Shown here in pieces: positions 52,427-60,898 of a DNA stretch of 64,000 nucleotides; position 1 is the first letter of the stretch, and each line of letters begins with the position of its first letter. The notes beneath the pieces are model-generated. The model was not told the origin of the DNA. It did no database searches and saw only the letters and a list, made by a program, of their open reading frames with translations. The DNA is from Kitasatospora sp. NBC_00240. GTDB taxonomy: Bacteria > Actinomycetota > Actinomycetes > Streptomycetales > Streptomycetaceae. Where the stretch lies: NCBI RefSeq assembly GCF_026342405.1, contig NZ_JAPEMU010000001.1:7192001-7256000 (forward strand), given 5' to 3'. The position numbers and the translations under genes were made by a program.

Positions 52427-53782
52427 GTGATCACATCGGGAACCTCGGGGGACAGCACCCGGCGTCGGGCCCTGCTCGCGGGCGCCGTCGCGGGGCTGAC
52501 AGGTGTCGTGATGGCCGCGGGGGCGCAGCCGGCCTCGGCGGCCACCGGCTCGCCGGACTGGTTCGACGTGAAGCAGTACGGCGCGGTCGGCAACGGCTCG
52601 ACCGACGACACGGCCGCGGTCCAGGCCGCGATAACCGCCGCCGCGACGGCCGGCGGCGGCACGGTCTACTTCCCCGTCGGGACGTACCTGGTGACGCCCA
52701 CGGGCGGCAACCCGGCGCTGACCGTCGGCGGCAACGGCGTCCGGCTGGTCGGTGCGGGCAGCAAGGCCGCCCGGCTGGTGAAGGGGGCCAACGGCATCCT
52801 GCTGCGGATGTCCGGGACGGGCACCGACCCGAGCGGCGCCTCGCACCGGCGCTACTGCTCGATCGAGGACCTCGGCTTCAACGGCAACCACCGGACCGGT
52901 CTGCTGCTGGAGCTGTACTACAACGACAACTGCTACTTCCGCGACCTCTACATGTCGAGCAACGACGACCTGTGCATCGACGGTGTGGAGTTCTGGGACT
53001 CGCGCTTCTACAACCTGGTCGTCGAGTCCTGCACCGGCCCGGCCGGCAGCACCACCCAGCCCAACGTCTGGCTGCGCAACTCCTCGGCCACCACCGGCTG
53101 GGGCTACAGCGCCGACAACGTCAACCAGGTCCACTTCGTCGGCTGCCGCTTCGAGGCCTTCGGCACCGGCGCGCTCTGGATCACCCAGGGGCCGGTGCCC
53201 AACAACAACCCCAACGGCATCTACATCACGGACTGCAAGTTCGAGACCTCCCAGCTGCAGGGCGGCCCGCACCTCAAGGTCGACGCGTCCTGCAAGCACG
53301 TGTACGCGACCAACATCTACGCCTTCGCAGGCGGCTTCGCCCCCGGCTGGTCCACCCCGCAGAACATCATCGCCTGGGCCGGCTCGGGCAGCGCCCTGGA
53401 GAACGTCCTGATCGCCAACCGCCTGACGGCAACGATCAATTCGGGCGTCGACCTGTACGCGGGGCCTGGCACGACCGCCGTCCTGCGCAACGTGGTGGGG
53501 GCTTACATGACCAACCCCACCGGCAGCCACATCTACTACGAGAGCTCCAGCACCGGTGACTTCCGGGTGGAGAACAGCTACGGCAACAGCGGCAGCCAGC
53601 AGGGCGGCACCATCCCCACCAAGCACCAGCCGAACCCGCCGCTGCGCCTGGTCGCCGGCCCGGTCAGCGACGCCTCGTTCACCCGCACCCCGGCCGACGG
53701 AACCCTCGCGGTGGACAGCGTCAACAAGCGCCTGTACGTACGGGTCGGCGGCGCCTGGATGTGGAGCGCGCTCAACACCTGA
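52427..53782 (+). CDS. Exported right-handed beta-helix protein (pectate lyase 3 superfamily)
   Basis: 451 residues from a GTG behind GGAGGA. The N-terminus has a probable Tat signal (TRRRALLAGAVAGLTGVVMAAGAQPASA). The mature protein starts with the pectate-lyase-3/GH28-like WFDVKQYGAVGNGSTDDTAAVQAAITAAATAGGGTVYFPVGTYLV. Repeats of beta-helix rungs follow, rich in Asn, Asp and aromatic residues. The C-terminal part (TPADGTLAVDSVNKRLYVRVGGAWMW) looks like a capping or phage-tail-like segment. It probably binds or cuts a polysaccharide outside the cell; the specificity is not visible. Confidence 0.82.
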   Translation: MITSGTSGDSTRRRALLAGAVAGLTGVVMAAGAQPASAATGSPDWFDVKQYGAVGNGSTDDTAAVQAAITAAATAGGGTVYFPVGTYLVTPTGGNPALTVGGNGVRLVGAGSKAARLVKGANGILLRMSGTGTDPSGASHRRYCSIEDLGFNGNHRTGLLLELYYNDNCYFRDLYMSSNDDLCIDGVEFWDSRFYNLVVESCTGPAGSTTQPNVWLRNSSATTGWGYSADNVNQVHFVGCRFEAFGTGALWITQGPVPNNNPNGIYITDCKFETSQLQGGPHLKVDASCKHVYATNIYAFAGGFAPGWSTPQNIIAWAGSGSALENVLIANRLTATINSGVDLYAGPGTTAVLRNVVGAYMTNPTGSHIYYESSSTGDFRVENSYGNSGSQQGGTIPTKHQPNPPLRLVAGPVSDASFTRTPADGTLAVDSVNKRLYVRVGGAWMWSALNT

Positions 53783-53798
53783 CCGTAACGCCCGCGTT

Positions 53799-53832
53799 GT
53801 GCGCAGGGCGCGGACACTCCCGCCCTGCGCAC
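53799..53832. terminator. Hairpin terminator between convergent genes
   Basis: GTGCGCAGGGCG and its exact complement form a 12-bp stem with a 10-nt loop, 17 bp after the beta-helix gene and 8 bp from the end of the convergent lipoprotein gene. Confidence 0.85.
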
Positions 53833-53839
53833 GACCGGC

Positions 53840-54442
53840 TCAGGCGATCGCGCGCCCGTACGCGGACGCCTGCTCGGTCGTCAGGAGGTGCGACACCCGC
53901 ACCACGACCGTCCCCTTGCGGAAGATGTAGTCGGGTGTCAGCAGCGAGCCCATCGCCTGCTGCCCCTGGTCGATGTAATCGGCCCAGCCCTGCGCGTCCT
54001 CGGGGGTGGCGAAGATCTCGACGGTGCCGCCGTAGGAGATGGAGTCACGCCGGCCGCGCGACGCGTCCTCCTTGGCCTTCGGGAGGCCGCTGACCCTGGC
54101 GTCGTCGAACGCGCTCTTGCTGACGTACTGGTGCGGGCGTCCGAGCTTGCCGTTGGGGTCGGTGGTGCCGTCGTAGGTGACGGTCAGCTGCACGCTGGGG
54201 ATCACCCTGATCAGTTGCTGGGTCACGGCGGCCGCGTCCAGGGCCGCCAAGGGTCTGCCGCTGCCGGAGGCGGGAACGGCCTGGCTGTTCACGGCCGCCG
54301 GCGCGGGCGGTGCCGCGGCGGGCGGGGCGGACGAGCAGGCCGCCGTCGCCGCGAGCAGGGCGGTGACGGCCGGGAGAGTGAGGGCGCGGAGGGTGCCGGC
54401 CTTGAGGGTGCTCGGTCGGAGGGTGCGGACGTGCACGGGCAT
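53840..54442 (-). CDS. Lipoprotein of unknown function
   Basis: 200 residues from the ATG at 54442 (GGGGA upstream). The signal peptide ends AATAAC, a lipobox (Cys36). A Pro/Ala linker is followed by a compact domain with VIPSVQLTVTYDGTTDPNGKLGRPHQYVSKSAFDD, GTVEIFATPEDAQGWADYID and GTVVVRVSHLLTTEQASAYGRAI. No family name is recognised. It lies downstream of the 55-bp repeat array. Confidence 0.75.
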   Translation of the reverse strand: MPVHVRTLRPSTLKAGTLRALTLPAVTALLAATAACSSAPPAAAPPAPAAVNSQAVPASGSGRPLAALDAAAVTQQLIRVIPSVQLTVTYDGTTDPNGKLGRPHQYVSKSAFDDARVSGLPKAKEDASRGRRDSISYGGTVEIFATPEDAQGWADYIDQGQQAMGSLLTPDYIFRKGTVVVRVSHLLTTEQASAYGRAIA

Positions 54443-54901
54443 GAGGGTCCCCTGGTGTGGTCGTCGGGGTGCGGAGGGCTTTCCTGGCGGGTGCTTCGGG
54501 CGCGGGTGCTTCGGGCGCGGGCGCGCAGGGCGCAGCTGTCCCGGGTCCTCGGTCGTCGGCCGGTACATGTCGAGGTTCGGGTCGGGTTCGGGTGGAACAA
54601 ATAAGAAGACCGGTCGGTCCAGGAATTTGTAGGTGCAGACGAGGGTCGTGGCTGATTCGGAAGACTGGTCGGTCCAGGAATTCGGTGCAGACGAGGGTCG
54701 TGGCTGATTCGGAAGACCGGTCGGTCCAGGAATTCGTAGGCGCAGACAAGGGCCGTGACCGAACAGGTAGACCGGTCGGTCCAGACATTCCTGGGTGCGG
54801 ACGAGGCGCGTCGGTCTTTGCGCGGGGGCCATGGATGCCCTGCGGCCGGACCGGCGGCGGTGCGCCCCGGTCCGGCCGAGGGGCGCGGTGTCGTGCGGGG
54901 G
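54443..54901. other. Gene-free gap with repeat array
   Basis: 459 bp between two minus-strand lipoprotein genes. It contains GGGTGCTTCGGGCGC direct repeats (about 54491-54520) and the four-unit ~55-bp array (54605-54800). The minus strand is open in several frames through the array only because the units are GC-rich; no gene start is convincing. Confidence 0.6.
54605..54800. repeat. Four ~55-bp direct repeats with operator-like core
   Basis: The core GACCGGTCGGTC (arms GACCG/CGGTC) followed by CAGgAATT recurs at 54608, 54663 (one base changed), 54715 and 54770. Start-to-start distances are 55, 52 and 55 bp. The sequence between cores (GTGCAGACGAGGGTCGTGGCTGATTC in units 1-2, diverging in 3-4) is also repeated. 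The period is close to five helical turns, so the cores would face the same side of the DNA. Confidence 0.85.
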
Positions 54902-55375
54902 TCAGTACGTCGGGCAGAGGTTCGCGTGGACGACGTCCAGGATCAGTGACGCTTTCTCGGGCCCGAACCCGTCCGGGTGCTTCGAGGAGGTGAACCGCTG
55001 CCCGGTGAGGTCGAGCAGCCGCTGGCGGTCGTTCGGCCAGGTCCCGATCGAGGTGCACTGGTCGCGGCCGCGGCTGACGGCGCGGTCCGGTTTCTTGTCG
55101 ACGATCTCGGGGTCGATCGCGGTCAGGGCGGCGATGTACTTCGCAGTGGTGGCCGCGTCCGGCGTGGGCGGGATGCCCCCGGGGACGGAGGCGGGTGCGC
55201 CGGGGGTGGGCGCCGCCGCCGGTGGTGCCGCGGCGGTCGTTCTGCTGGCAACCGGTGGGACGGCCGCCGGCTCGGCTGCGGGGACCGCCGGTGCACCGCT
55301 CGCACAAGCGGTGGCGCCCAAGGCAATTACGGCGGTGAGGGTGAGGCGGGTGAGGGTGGTGGTGCGGGTCTGCAT
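54902..55375 (-). CDS. Small lipoprotein, DUF732-like
   Basis: 157 residues from the ATG at 55375. The signal peptide ends GATAC, a lipobox. A Pro/Ala-rich linker leads to a C-terminal domain of about 85 residues: DAATTAKYIAALTAIDPEIV...RDQCTSIG...DRQRLLDLTGQRF...ASLILDVVHANLCPTY. The two Cys and the helical pattern resemble the small DUF732 fold, but the assignment is tentative. Function unknown. Confidence 0.65.
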   Translation of the reverse strand: MQTRTTTLTRLTLTAVIALGATACASGAPAVPAAEPAAVPPVASRTTAAAPPAAAPTPGAPASVPGGIPPTPDAATTAKYIAALTAIDPEIVDKKPDRAVSRGRDQCTSIGTWPNDRQRLLDLTGQRFTSSKHPDGFGPEKASLILDVVHANLCPTY

Positions 55376-55815
55376 GATCCCCCTTGAGGCGGGTGGTGGG
55401 CGAGGGGACGGTATCGCTCGACCGGCCGTCCGGACGGGCGAGTTGCCGAGCCGTGACCGAGCCTTGCTGAAACCGACCTCTGACGGACGGGCCGAAGTAC
55501 CGCTCGGTCGCCGTATGTTCGGCCGGCGCCGCGCCGCCGGCACCCGAGCCGCGCCGCGCCCGTTCGCCCCTTCGCCGCGAACACGTGGACGATCTCGGTG
55601 ATGCGCAGGCGCACCCGCCCAAGGGCCTCCGTCGACTCTCGTCGCGGTGGTGAGCCAGTCGGCGCGACGAATGGCCAGCAGAGCTGATGAAACGTCAATC
55701 ACCTTTCCTCCTAGGCACCGACGGATCATTGCTCGTCGGCGCCGACGTCGCCCGGCAGGCGATGTGGCGCGAGGAGGATCCCAGGCCCGGGTGCCCGACG
55801 GGCCCGGCTATCGCC
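55376..55815. other. Gene-free gap
   Basis: 440 bp between two minus-strand lipoprotein genes. A plus-strand frame from 55687 would run into the antisense of the PASTA gene and has poor coding character. No hairpin or repeat stands out. Confidence 0.5.
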
Positions 55816-56463
55816 TCACGGGCACTGCTCGGTGAACTTGACCACCTTCAAAGCCACGGGCTGGCCGGTCAGCGCGGTGCCGGCCGCCGGATCCTGCGAG
55901 CAGACCTGCCAGTTCGATTCGACGATCACCATGCGAGCCTGCCCTGAGGCGTCCTGCACCGTGAGGGACGTCGCCCTGTCCAGCGTGCTCCGGGCGACGG
56001 AGGCGGCTTTGCCCTTGAAATCGGGCATGGCTGCGCCGGCCTTGGCGGGTGGGGCTGTGCCCTGGTCCGCAGCGGGGCAGGTCTCGTCGAGCTTGACGGC
56101 CCCGAGGTCGACCTTCACGTCGGTCGATTGCCGACCCGGGGCCGGGGCCTGGGCGCAGACCTTCCAGTTTCTGTCGTCGATCTGGCTCCGGGCACGGCCG
56201 AGCGCGTCGTGCGAGGTGAGGTGGCGGAACCCTGCGGCCTGGCTGGCGTCCTGGGCGCTCTGGAGACCCTTGCCGACCAGGTCGGGCAGGGTGGCGACGA
56301 CCGGCTGCGCAGGTGTGTTCGGTGCGCCCGGCGTTCGGGTGGCCGGGGGCGGTGCGGGCGCGGCGGGCGAACTGCTTCTGGTGGTACTGGTGGCGGCCGG
56401 GTCGCAGCCGGCGAGGCCTAGCACGGCGGTGGCCGCGAATACGGTGAGGGTGGTGCGGCGCAT
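55816..56463 (-). CDS. PASTA-domain lipoprotein
   Basis: 215 residues. The signal peptide ends VLGLAGC (Cys20), a lipobox, followed by a Ser/Pro/Ala/Thr linker. Two PASTA-like repeats follow: VVATLPDLVGKGLQSAQDASQAAGF...DRNWKVCAQAPAPGRQ and AAMPDFKGKAASVARSTLDRAT...ESNWQVCSQDPAAGT. PASTA domains bind peptidoglycan fragments in kinases and penicillin-binding proteins. Each repeat carries the WxVCxQxPxxG pattern with a Cys, and two further Cys follow the repeats, so disulfides are likely. It may be an extracellular peptidoglycan-associated protein (inference). Confidence 0.82.
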   Translation of the reverse strand: MRRTTLTVFAATAVLGLAGCDPAATSTTRSSSPAAPAPPPATRTPGAPNTPAQPVVATLPDLVGKGLQSAQDASQAAGFRHLTSHDALGRARSQIDDRNWKVCAQAPAPGRQSTDVKVDLGAVKLDETCPAADQGTAPPAKAGAAMPDFKGKAASVARSTLDRATSLTVQDASGQARMVIVESNWQVCSQDPAAGTALTGQPVALKVVKFTEQCP

Positions 56464-56740
56464 GGTGTCCCCTGGCTGTGATGGTCAGGGGGCGAACGTA
56501 TCGACCGGAGGGTGACGGAATGTCAGAGTTGCGGATCTGTGATCGCCCGGTTACCGAGGTGGCATCTCCGCAGATCACCGTCATGCCCGGCAAGGTCCAC
56601 CTCGCCACGTGGGGGGACCGCCTCGACAGCGAAGTGCCGGAGCCCCGGGAGCGCGGACGGCCGGAGTCGAGCCGCGACGGGCACTTCCGGGAAGTGCACG
56701 GCGGGCTCGGCTCCGGCCGGTTTCAGGACCTGTGTACTCG

Positions 56741-57778
56741 CTAGGCCTTCGGCTGCTGCTGGGTGATGCAGTGGATGCCGCCGCCGTTGGCGAAGATCTC
56801 GCGGGCGTCGACGAGTTCGACGGTGCGGCCGGGGTAGGCCTCGCCGAGGATGTCGGCCGCCTCCTGGTCGCGAGGGTCGCCGAAGGCGCAGAGCACGACC
56901 GCGCCGTTGGCGACGTAGTGGTTGATGTAGGAGTAGTCGACCGGCTCGCCCTCCTCGTCCAGCAGGACGGTGGGGGCGGGCAGTTCGATGACCTCCAGCT
57001 GGCGGCCGGCGGCGTCCGTGGAGGTCCGCAGGATCGTCACCAGCTCCTTGCAGACCTCGTGGTCCGGGTGGTCCGGGTCGGGCTGCACATGGGCCACCAC
57101 GACGCCGGGGCGGACGAAGGAGGCGACGATGTCGATGTGGCCGCGGGTGCCGAACTCGTCGTAGTCGCGGGTGAGTCCGCGCGGCAGCCAGACGGCCTTG
57201 GTGGTGCCCAGCTGCGCGTGCAGCTCGGCCTCCACCTCCTCCTTCGTCCAGTCGGAGTTGCGGCCCTCGCCGAGCTGCACGGTCTCGGTGACCAGGACGG
57301 TGCCCTCGCCGTCGACGTGGATGCCGCCGCCCTCGTTGATCAGGCGGGAGGCGAAGCGCTGTACGCCGGTCAGGCCGGTGACGGCCTCGGCGATGTGCTG
57401 GTCCTTGTCCCAACTGGCCCAGGACTGTGCGCCCCAGCCGTTGAACACCCAGTCGGTGGCGGCGACGCCGCCCTTGCCGTCGGTGAGGAAGGTGGGGCCG
57501 ATGTCGCGCATCCAGGCGTCGTCCAGCGGGCGCTCGACCAGCTCGACCTGCTCGGCGACGTACTTCTTCGCGTCCTCGCTCTCACCGGTGTTGACGATCA
57601 GCGTCACCGGCTCGTAGCGGACGATGGTGTTGGCGACCTCGGCCCAGGCGAGGCGGGCGGCGTGCAGGTGCTCGGCGCTGTCGAAGGTCTGGTTGGCGGT
57701 GGGGAAGGCCATCCAGGTGCGGTCGTGCGGGGCCCATTCCGCGGGCATCCGGTAGCCGAGCGAGGCGGGAGTGGTCAT
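56741..57778 (-). CDS. aguA: Agmatine deiminase
   Basis: 345 residues. Family motifs are MPAEWAPHDRTWMAFP at the start, DDAWMRDIGPTFL, WVFNGWGAQ, INEGGGIHVDGEGTVLVTE, GTRGHIDIVASFVRPG and the catalytic GGGIHCITQQ with Cys337. It hydrolyses agmatine to N-carbamoylputrescine and ammonia, in the cytoplasm. It is the last gene of a unit with ureAB and ureC (96 bp after ureC), an association that may link polyamine breakdown to ureido hydrolysis. No N-carbamoylputrescine amidase gene is in the window. Confidence 0.94.
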   Translation of the reverse strand: MTTPASLGYRMPAEWAPHDRTWMAFPTANQTFDSAEHLHAARLAWAEVANTIVRYEPVTLIVNTGESEDAKKYVAEQVELVERPLDDAWMRDIGPTFLTDGKGGVAATDWVFNGWGAQSWASWDKDQHIAEAVTGLTGVQRFASRLINEGGGIHVDGEGTVLVTETVQLGEGRNSDWTKEEVEAELHAQLGTTKAVWLPRGLTRDYDEFGTRGHIDIVASFVRPGVVVAHVQPDPDHPDHEVCKELVTILRTSTDAAGRQLEVIELPAPTVLLDEEGEPVDYSYINHYVANGAVVLCAFGDPRDQEAADILGEAYPGRTVELVDAREIFANGGGIHCITQQQPKA

Positions 57779-57874
57779 GAGGGTGAAGTCCTAAGCGGTG
57801 GGGGAGGGTTGCGGCGGCTCGGGGGACGGGCCGCCCGGGGTGCCGGATCGGTGCCGGCCCGCGGGGAGTCGGGT

Positions 57875-59596
57875 CTAGAGGAAGTACAGCCGGCTGAGCG
57901 AGACGCTGTCGGCGGGCTCGGAACGGATCGGCGAGCCGTCCAGCGAGACCAGGCCGGTCTCGGCGACCTGGACGTTGCCGAGGCGGGCGTTGCGCACCAT
58001 GTCGCGCGGCCCGATGCCGCGGGTGCCCCGGACGGCGACCCGGCGGCGGCGGGTGGGCATGCCGTCGGCGGCCTTGTCGAGGTAGGCGCCGTCGGCGGCG
58101 GCCTGGGCGACGAAGGCGACCGAGATGTCGGCGGCGGTGGCGCCGTGGGCGCCGAACTGCGGCCCCAGCACGAGGGGTTCGCAGCGGTCGGTGGAGGCGT
58201 TGGGATCGCCGGTGACGCCGTAGGCGGGGAACCCGGACTTCAGCACCAGCTGCGGCTTGGCACCGAAGTGGTCGGGGCGCCAGAGGACGATGTCGGCGAG
58301 TTTGCCGACCTCGACGGAGCCGACCTCGTGGGCGAGGCCGTGGGCGATCGCGGGGTTGATGGTGAGCTTGGCGATGTAGCGCAGGACGCGTTCGTTGTCG
58401 TCGCCGCCCTCGGTGGTGCCGTAGGAGCCGGCGCCGTCCAGCGGGCCGAGTTCGGCCTTCATCTTGCCGGCCATGGCGAAGGTGCGGCGCACGGTCTCGC
58501 CGGCCCGGCCCATGCCCTGGGCGTCGGAGGAGGTGATGCCGATGACGCCCAGGTCGTGCAGGACGTCCTCGGCGCCCATGGTGCCGGCGCGGATCCGGTC
58601 GCGGGCCATCGCGGCGTCGCCGGGCAGGTCGACCTTGAGGTCGTGCGCGGAGACGATCATCCCGAAGTGCTCGCCCAGCGCGTCCCGCCCGAAGGGCAGG
58701 GTGGGGTTGGTGGAGGAGCCGATGACGTTGGGGACGCCGGCCATCTTCAGCACGTTGGGCACGTGCCCGCCGCCGCAGCCCTCGATGTGGAAGGCGTGGA
58801 TGGTGCGGCCCTCCAGCACGGCGAGGGTGTCCTCCACCGAGAGGCACTCGTTGAGGCCGTCGGTGTGCAGGGCGACCTGGACGTCGTACTCCTCGGCGAC
58901 CCGCAGCGCGGTGTCCAGCGCCCGGGTGTGGGCGCCCATGTCCTCGTGCACCTTGAACCCGCAGGCGCCGCCCTCGGCCAGCGCCTCGACCAGCGGCGCC
59001 GGGTCGGAGGACGAACCCCGGCCCAGGAAACCGATGTTGACCGGCCACGCGTCGAAGGCGTTGAACGCGTGCCGCAACGCCCACGGCGAGTTCACCCCGA
59101 CGCCCCAGACCGGGCCGAACTCCTGACCGATGATCGTGGTCACCCCGGAGGCCAGCGAGGCCTCCATGATCCGCGGCGACAACAGGTGCACATGGGTGTC
59201 GATCGCACCCGCGGTGGCGATCATGCCCTCCCCGGACACGATCGTGGTGCCGGTGCCGACGACCACGTCGACGCCGTCCAGGGTGTCGGGGTTGCCGGCC
59301 CGGCCGATCGAGGCGATCCGGCCGTCGATCAGGCCGATCGAGGTCTTCCGGATGCCCTGGACCGCGTCGATCAACAGGACGTTGCTGATCACCACGTCGC
59401 AGGTGTCGCGGACGGCGGCGGCCTTGAGATGCAGGCCGTCGCGCGCGGTCTTGCCGAAGCCGGCCAGGAACTCCTCGCCGGGCTCCTGCGAGTCGGACTC
59501 CACCCGGACGATCAGACCGCTGTCGCCGAGCCTGATCCGGTCACCGGCCCGCGGGCCGTGCACCGCGATGTAGTCATGGGGGGTGATGGCGGTCAC
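57875..59596 (-). CDS. ureC: Urease alpha subunit (UreC), divergent type
   Basis: 573 residues from a GTG overlapping the ureAB stop (GTGA), with GGAGG upstream. Nickel ligands of the family are all visible: IDTHVHLLSP, GFKVHEDMG with the carbamylated Lys at 215, VALHTDGLNE, FHIEGCGGGH and SSDAQGMGR. The catalytic flap reads EHFGMIVSAHDL where classical ureases have EHLDMLMVCHHL: the flap Cys is Ala317, the catalytic His is kept (His318) and the next His is Asp. Hydrolysis of urea is the family reaction, but the altered flap, the fused small subunits and the agmatine deiminase neighbour leave another ureido substrate possible (inference). Confidence 0.9.
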   Translation of the reverse strand: MTAITPHDYIAVHGPRAGDRIRLGDSGLIVRVESDSQEPGEEFLAGFGKTARDGLHLKAAAVRDTCDVVISNVLLIDAVQGIRKTSIGLIDGRIASIGRAGNPDTLDGVDVVVGTGTTIVSGEGMIATAGAIDTHVHLLSPRIMEASLASGVTTIIGQEFGPVWGVGVNSPWALRHAFNAFDAWPVNIGFLGRGSSSDPAPLVEALAEGGACGFKVHEDMGAHTRALDTALRVAEEYDVQVALHTDGLNECLSVEDTLAVLEGRTIHAFHIEGCGGGHVPNVLKMAGVPNVIGSSTNPTLPFGRDALGEHFGMIVSAHDLKVDLPGDAAMARDRIRAGTMGAEDVLHDLGVIGITSSDAQGMGRAGETVRRTFAMAGKMKAELGPLDGAGSYGTTEGGDDNERVLRYIAKLTINPAIAHGLAHEVGSVEVGKLADIVLWRPDHFGAKPQLVLKSGFPAYGVTGDPNASTDRCEPLVLGPQFGAHGATAADISVAFVAQAAADGAYLDKAADGMPTRRRRVAVRGTRGIGPRDMVRNARLGNVQVAETGLVSLDGSPIRSEPADSVSLSRLYFL

Positions 59597-60303
59597 GACT
59601 CGACCTCCGTGTCGTCGAAGTTGGTCAGGTAGCCGGTCGCGCGGGCCTTGGCCAGGGCGGCTTCCTTGGCACCGGGCGCGTCCAGCGGCCCGTCCACCAG
59701 GCCGGCGAAGCCGATGGCGACCCGCGCGCCGCCGACCGGCACCAGGCCGACCTCCACCGTGGCGCCCGGGTCGAAGCGCACCGACGATCCGGCCGGGACG
59801 GCGAGATGGGTGCCGTACGCGGCGGCCCGGTCGAAGGCGAGGCGGGGGTTGGCCTCGAAGAAGTGGAAGTGCGAGGTGACCGAGATCGGCACGGCGGAGG
59901 TGTTGTGGACGGGCAGCACGACCGTCTCCTCGACCGGGTCGTAGCCCTCGCCGGATCCGATCAGCGCGCCGCCGGGGGCCTCGTCGCCGAGCGAGCCGCC
60001 GCCCTTGAAGGGGTCGTTGACGACGGCGAGCCGGGTGCCGTCCTCGAAGACCGCCTCCACCTGGACGACGGTGACCACGTCGGGGACGCCGGGCAGCACG
60101 TCGTCGGCGGTGAGCACGCTGCGGCCGGCCTCGATCGCCTCGGCGAGCCGGCGGCCGTCCCGGGCCGCCTCGCAGACGGTGTCCGCGATCAGGGCGTGCG
60201 CCTCGGGGACGTTGAGGCGTACGCCCCTGGCGCGGCGGGCGCGGGCCAGTTCGGCTGCTGTGAAGATCAGCAGCCGGTCCCGCTCGGTGGGGGTCAGTCG
60301 CAC
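59593..60303 (-). CDS. ureAB: Fused urease gamma-beta subunit
   Basis: 236 residues from a GTG at 60303. Residues 1-100 are UreA-like (LTPTERDRLLIFTAAELARARRARGVRLNVPEAHALIADTVCEAARDG, then VLPGVPDVVTVVQVEAVFEDG). Residues 120-205 are UreB-like (VLPVHNTSAVPISVTSHFHFFEANPRLAFDRAAAYGTHLAVPAGSSVRFDPG). Such fusions are known from Helicobacter UreA; most bacteria have two separate genes. It is translationally coupled to ureC. None of the nickel-insertion genes ureD, E, F or G lies in the window, so maturation would depend on genes elsewhere. Confidence 0.9.
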   Translation of the reverse strand: MRLTPTERDRLLIFTAAELARARRARGVRLNVPEAHALIADTVCEAARDGRRLAEAIEAGRSVLTADDVLPGVPDVVTVVQVEAVFEDGTRLAVVNDPFKGGGSLGDEAPGGALIGSGEGYDPVEETVVLPVHNTSAVPISVTSHFHFFEANPRLAFDRAAAYGTHLAVPAGSSVRFDPGATVEVGLVPVGGARVAIGFAGLVDGPLDAPGAKEAALAKARATGYLTNFDDTEVES

Positions 60304-60499
60304 GGTTCCTCGCTCGCGGTCGCCGGATTGCCGGGGGGTGGTCGGTTTCTCGGTCGGGCTGATGGCTCGGGCTGGTGGGTCGCACTGATGGGTCGGACCG
60401 GTGGTCGGGCCGGGGGCCTGACCGGGTGCCGGGCGGGGCCGGGCCGGGGATCGGTCCGGCGTCGGCGGACCGGCGGCGGGTGCTGGTCCGGCCCGGCGA

Positions 60500-60520
60500 A
60501 GTTAGAACGACGTTCAAACT
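60500..60520. promoter_or_regulatory. TetR-like operator upstream of the urease operon
   Basis: AGTTAGAACG-A-CGTTCAAACT: 10-bp arms with one mismatch, in an AT-rich island about 197 bp before the ureAB start. On the minus strand an ATGACA box lies about 20 bp upstream of a TTCTAA within the palindrome, so it could overlap the promoter. The cognate regulator is not in the window. Confidence 0.6.
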
Positions 60521-60898
60521 TCTCCCTGTCATTGAACCCGGCCGGGGCCGCCCTGTCCAGCCTCGCCCGGAGCGGGTGCCGGCCCGGCGGTCGGCTCCAC
60601 CCGGCGGTGGCCCGGGCCCGCCGGGTCCGCCCGGCCTTGCGCTACCAGCGTTGCCCGCCCGGCGCCTGGGGGCGCGGGCGCCGCGCCGAGGGGGCCCGTC
60701 CGGTCCGCGCCCGACAGGCCCGGCCGGCACTCGTTTGCCGTAGCGGGGACCGCTCGTGCACCGCGGCGGCCCGGCACCGGCGGACCGGCCCGCGAGGGTG
60801 GTGGCGGGTCGGCGCGCGGAGCTGGGCACGGGATCGCGGGTGGGGCCGCCGGGCCCGGGCGGGTCGCCCGCCGACGAGACCCGCCGACGCCTCCCTGA

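Noticed and set aside
54605..54800. Possible CRISPR array or coding repeat
   Set aside because: The units are near-identical over their whole length in places, so there are no unique spacers. The period is not a multiple of three, so a coding repeat would shift frame.
55687..55947. Plus-strand ORF of 86 codons beginning MKRQSPFLLG
   Set aside because: It has no ribosome-binding site and most of its length is antisense to the PASTA lipoprotein gene.
58637..58654. Loss of the catalytic flap His in UreC
   Set aside because: A gapped reading of VSAHDL suggested the His was replaced by Ala. The ungapped alignment of EHFGMIVSAHDL with EHLDMLMVCHHL, consistent with the offset at the carbamylated Lys, keeps the catalytic His; only the flap Cys and the next His are changed.
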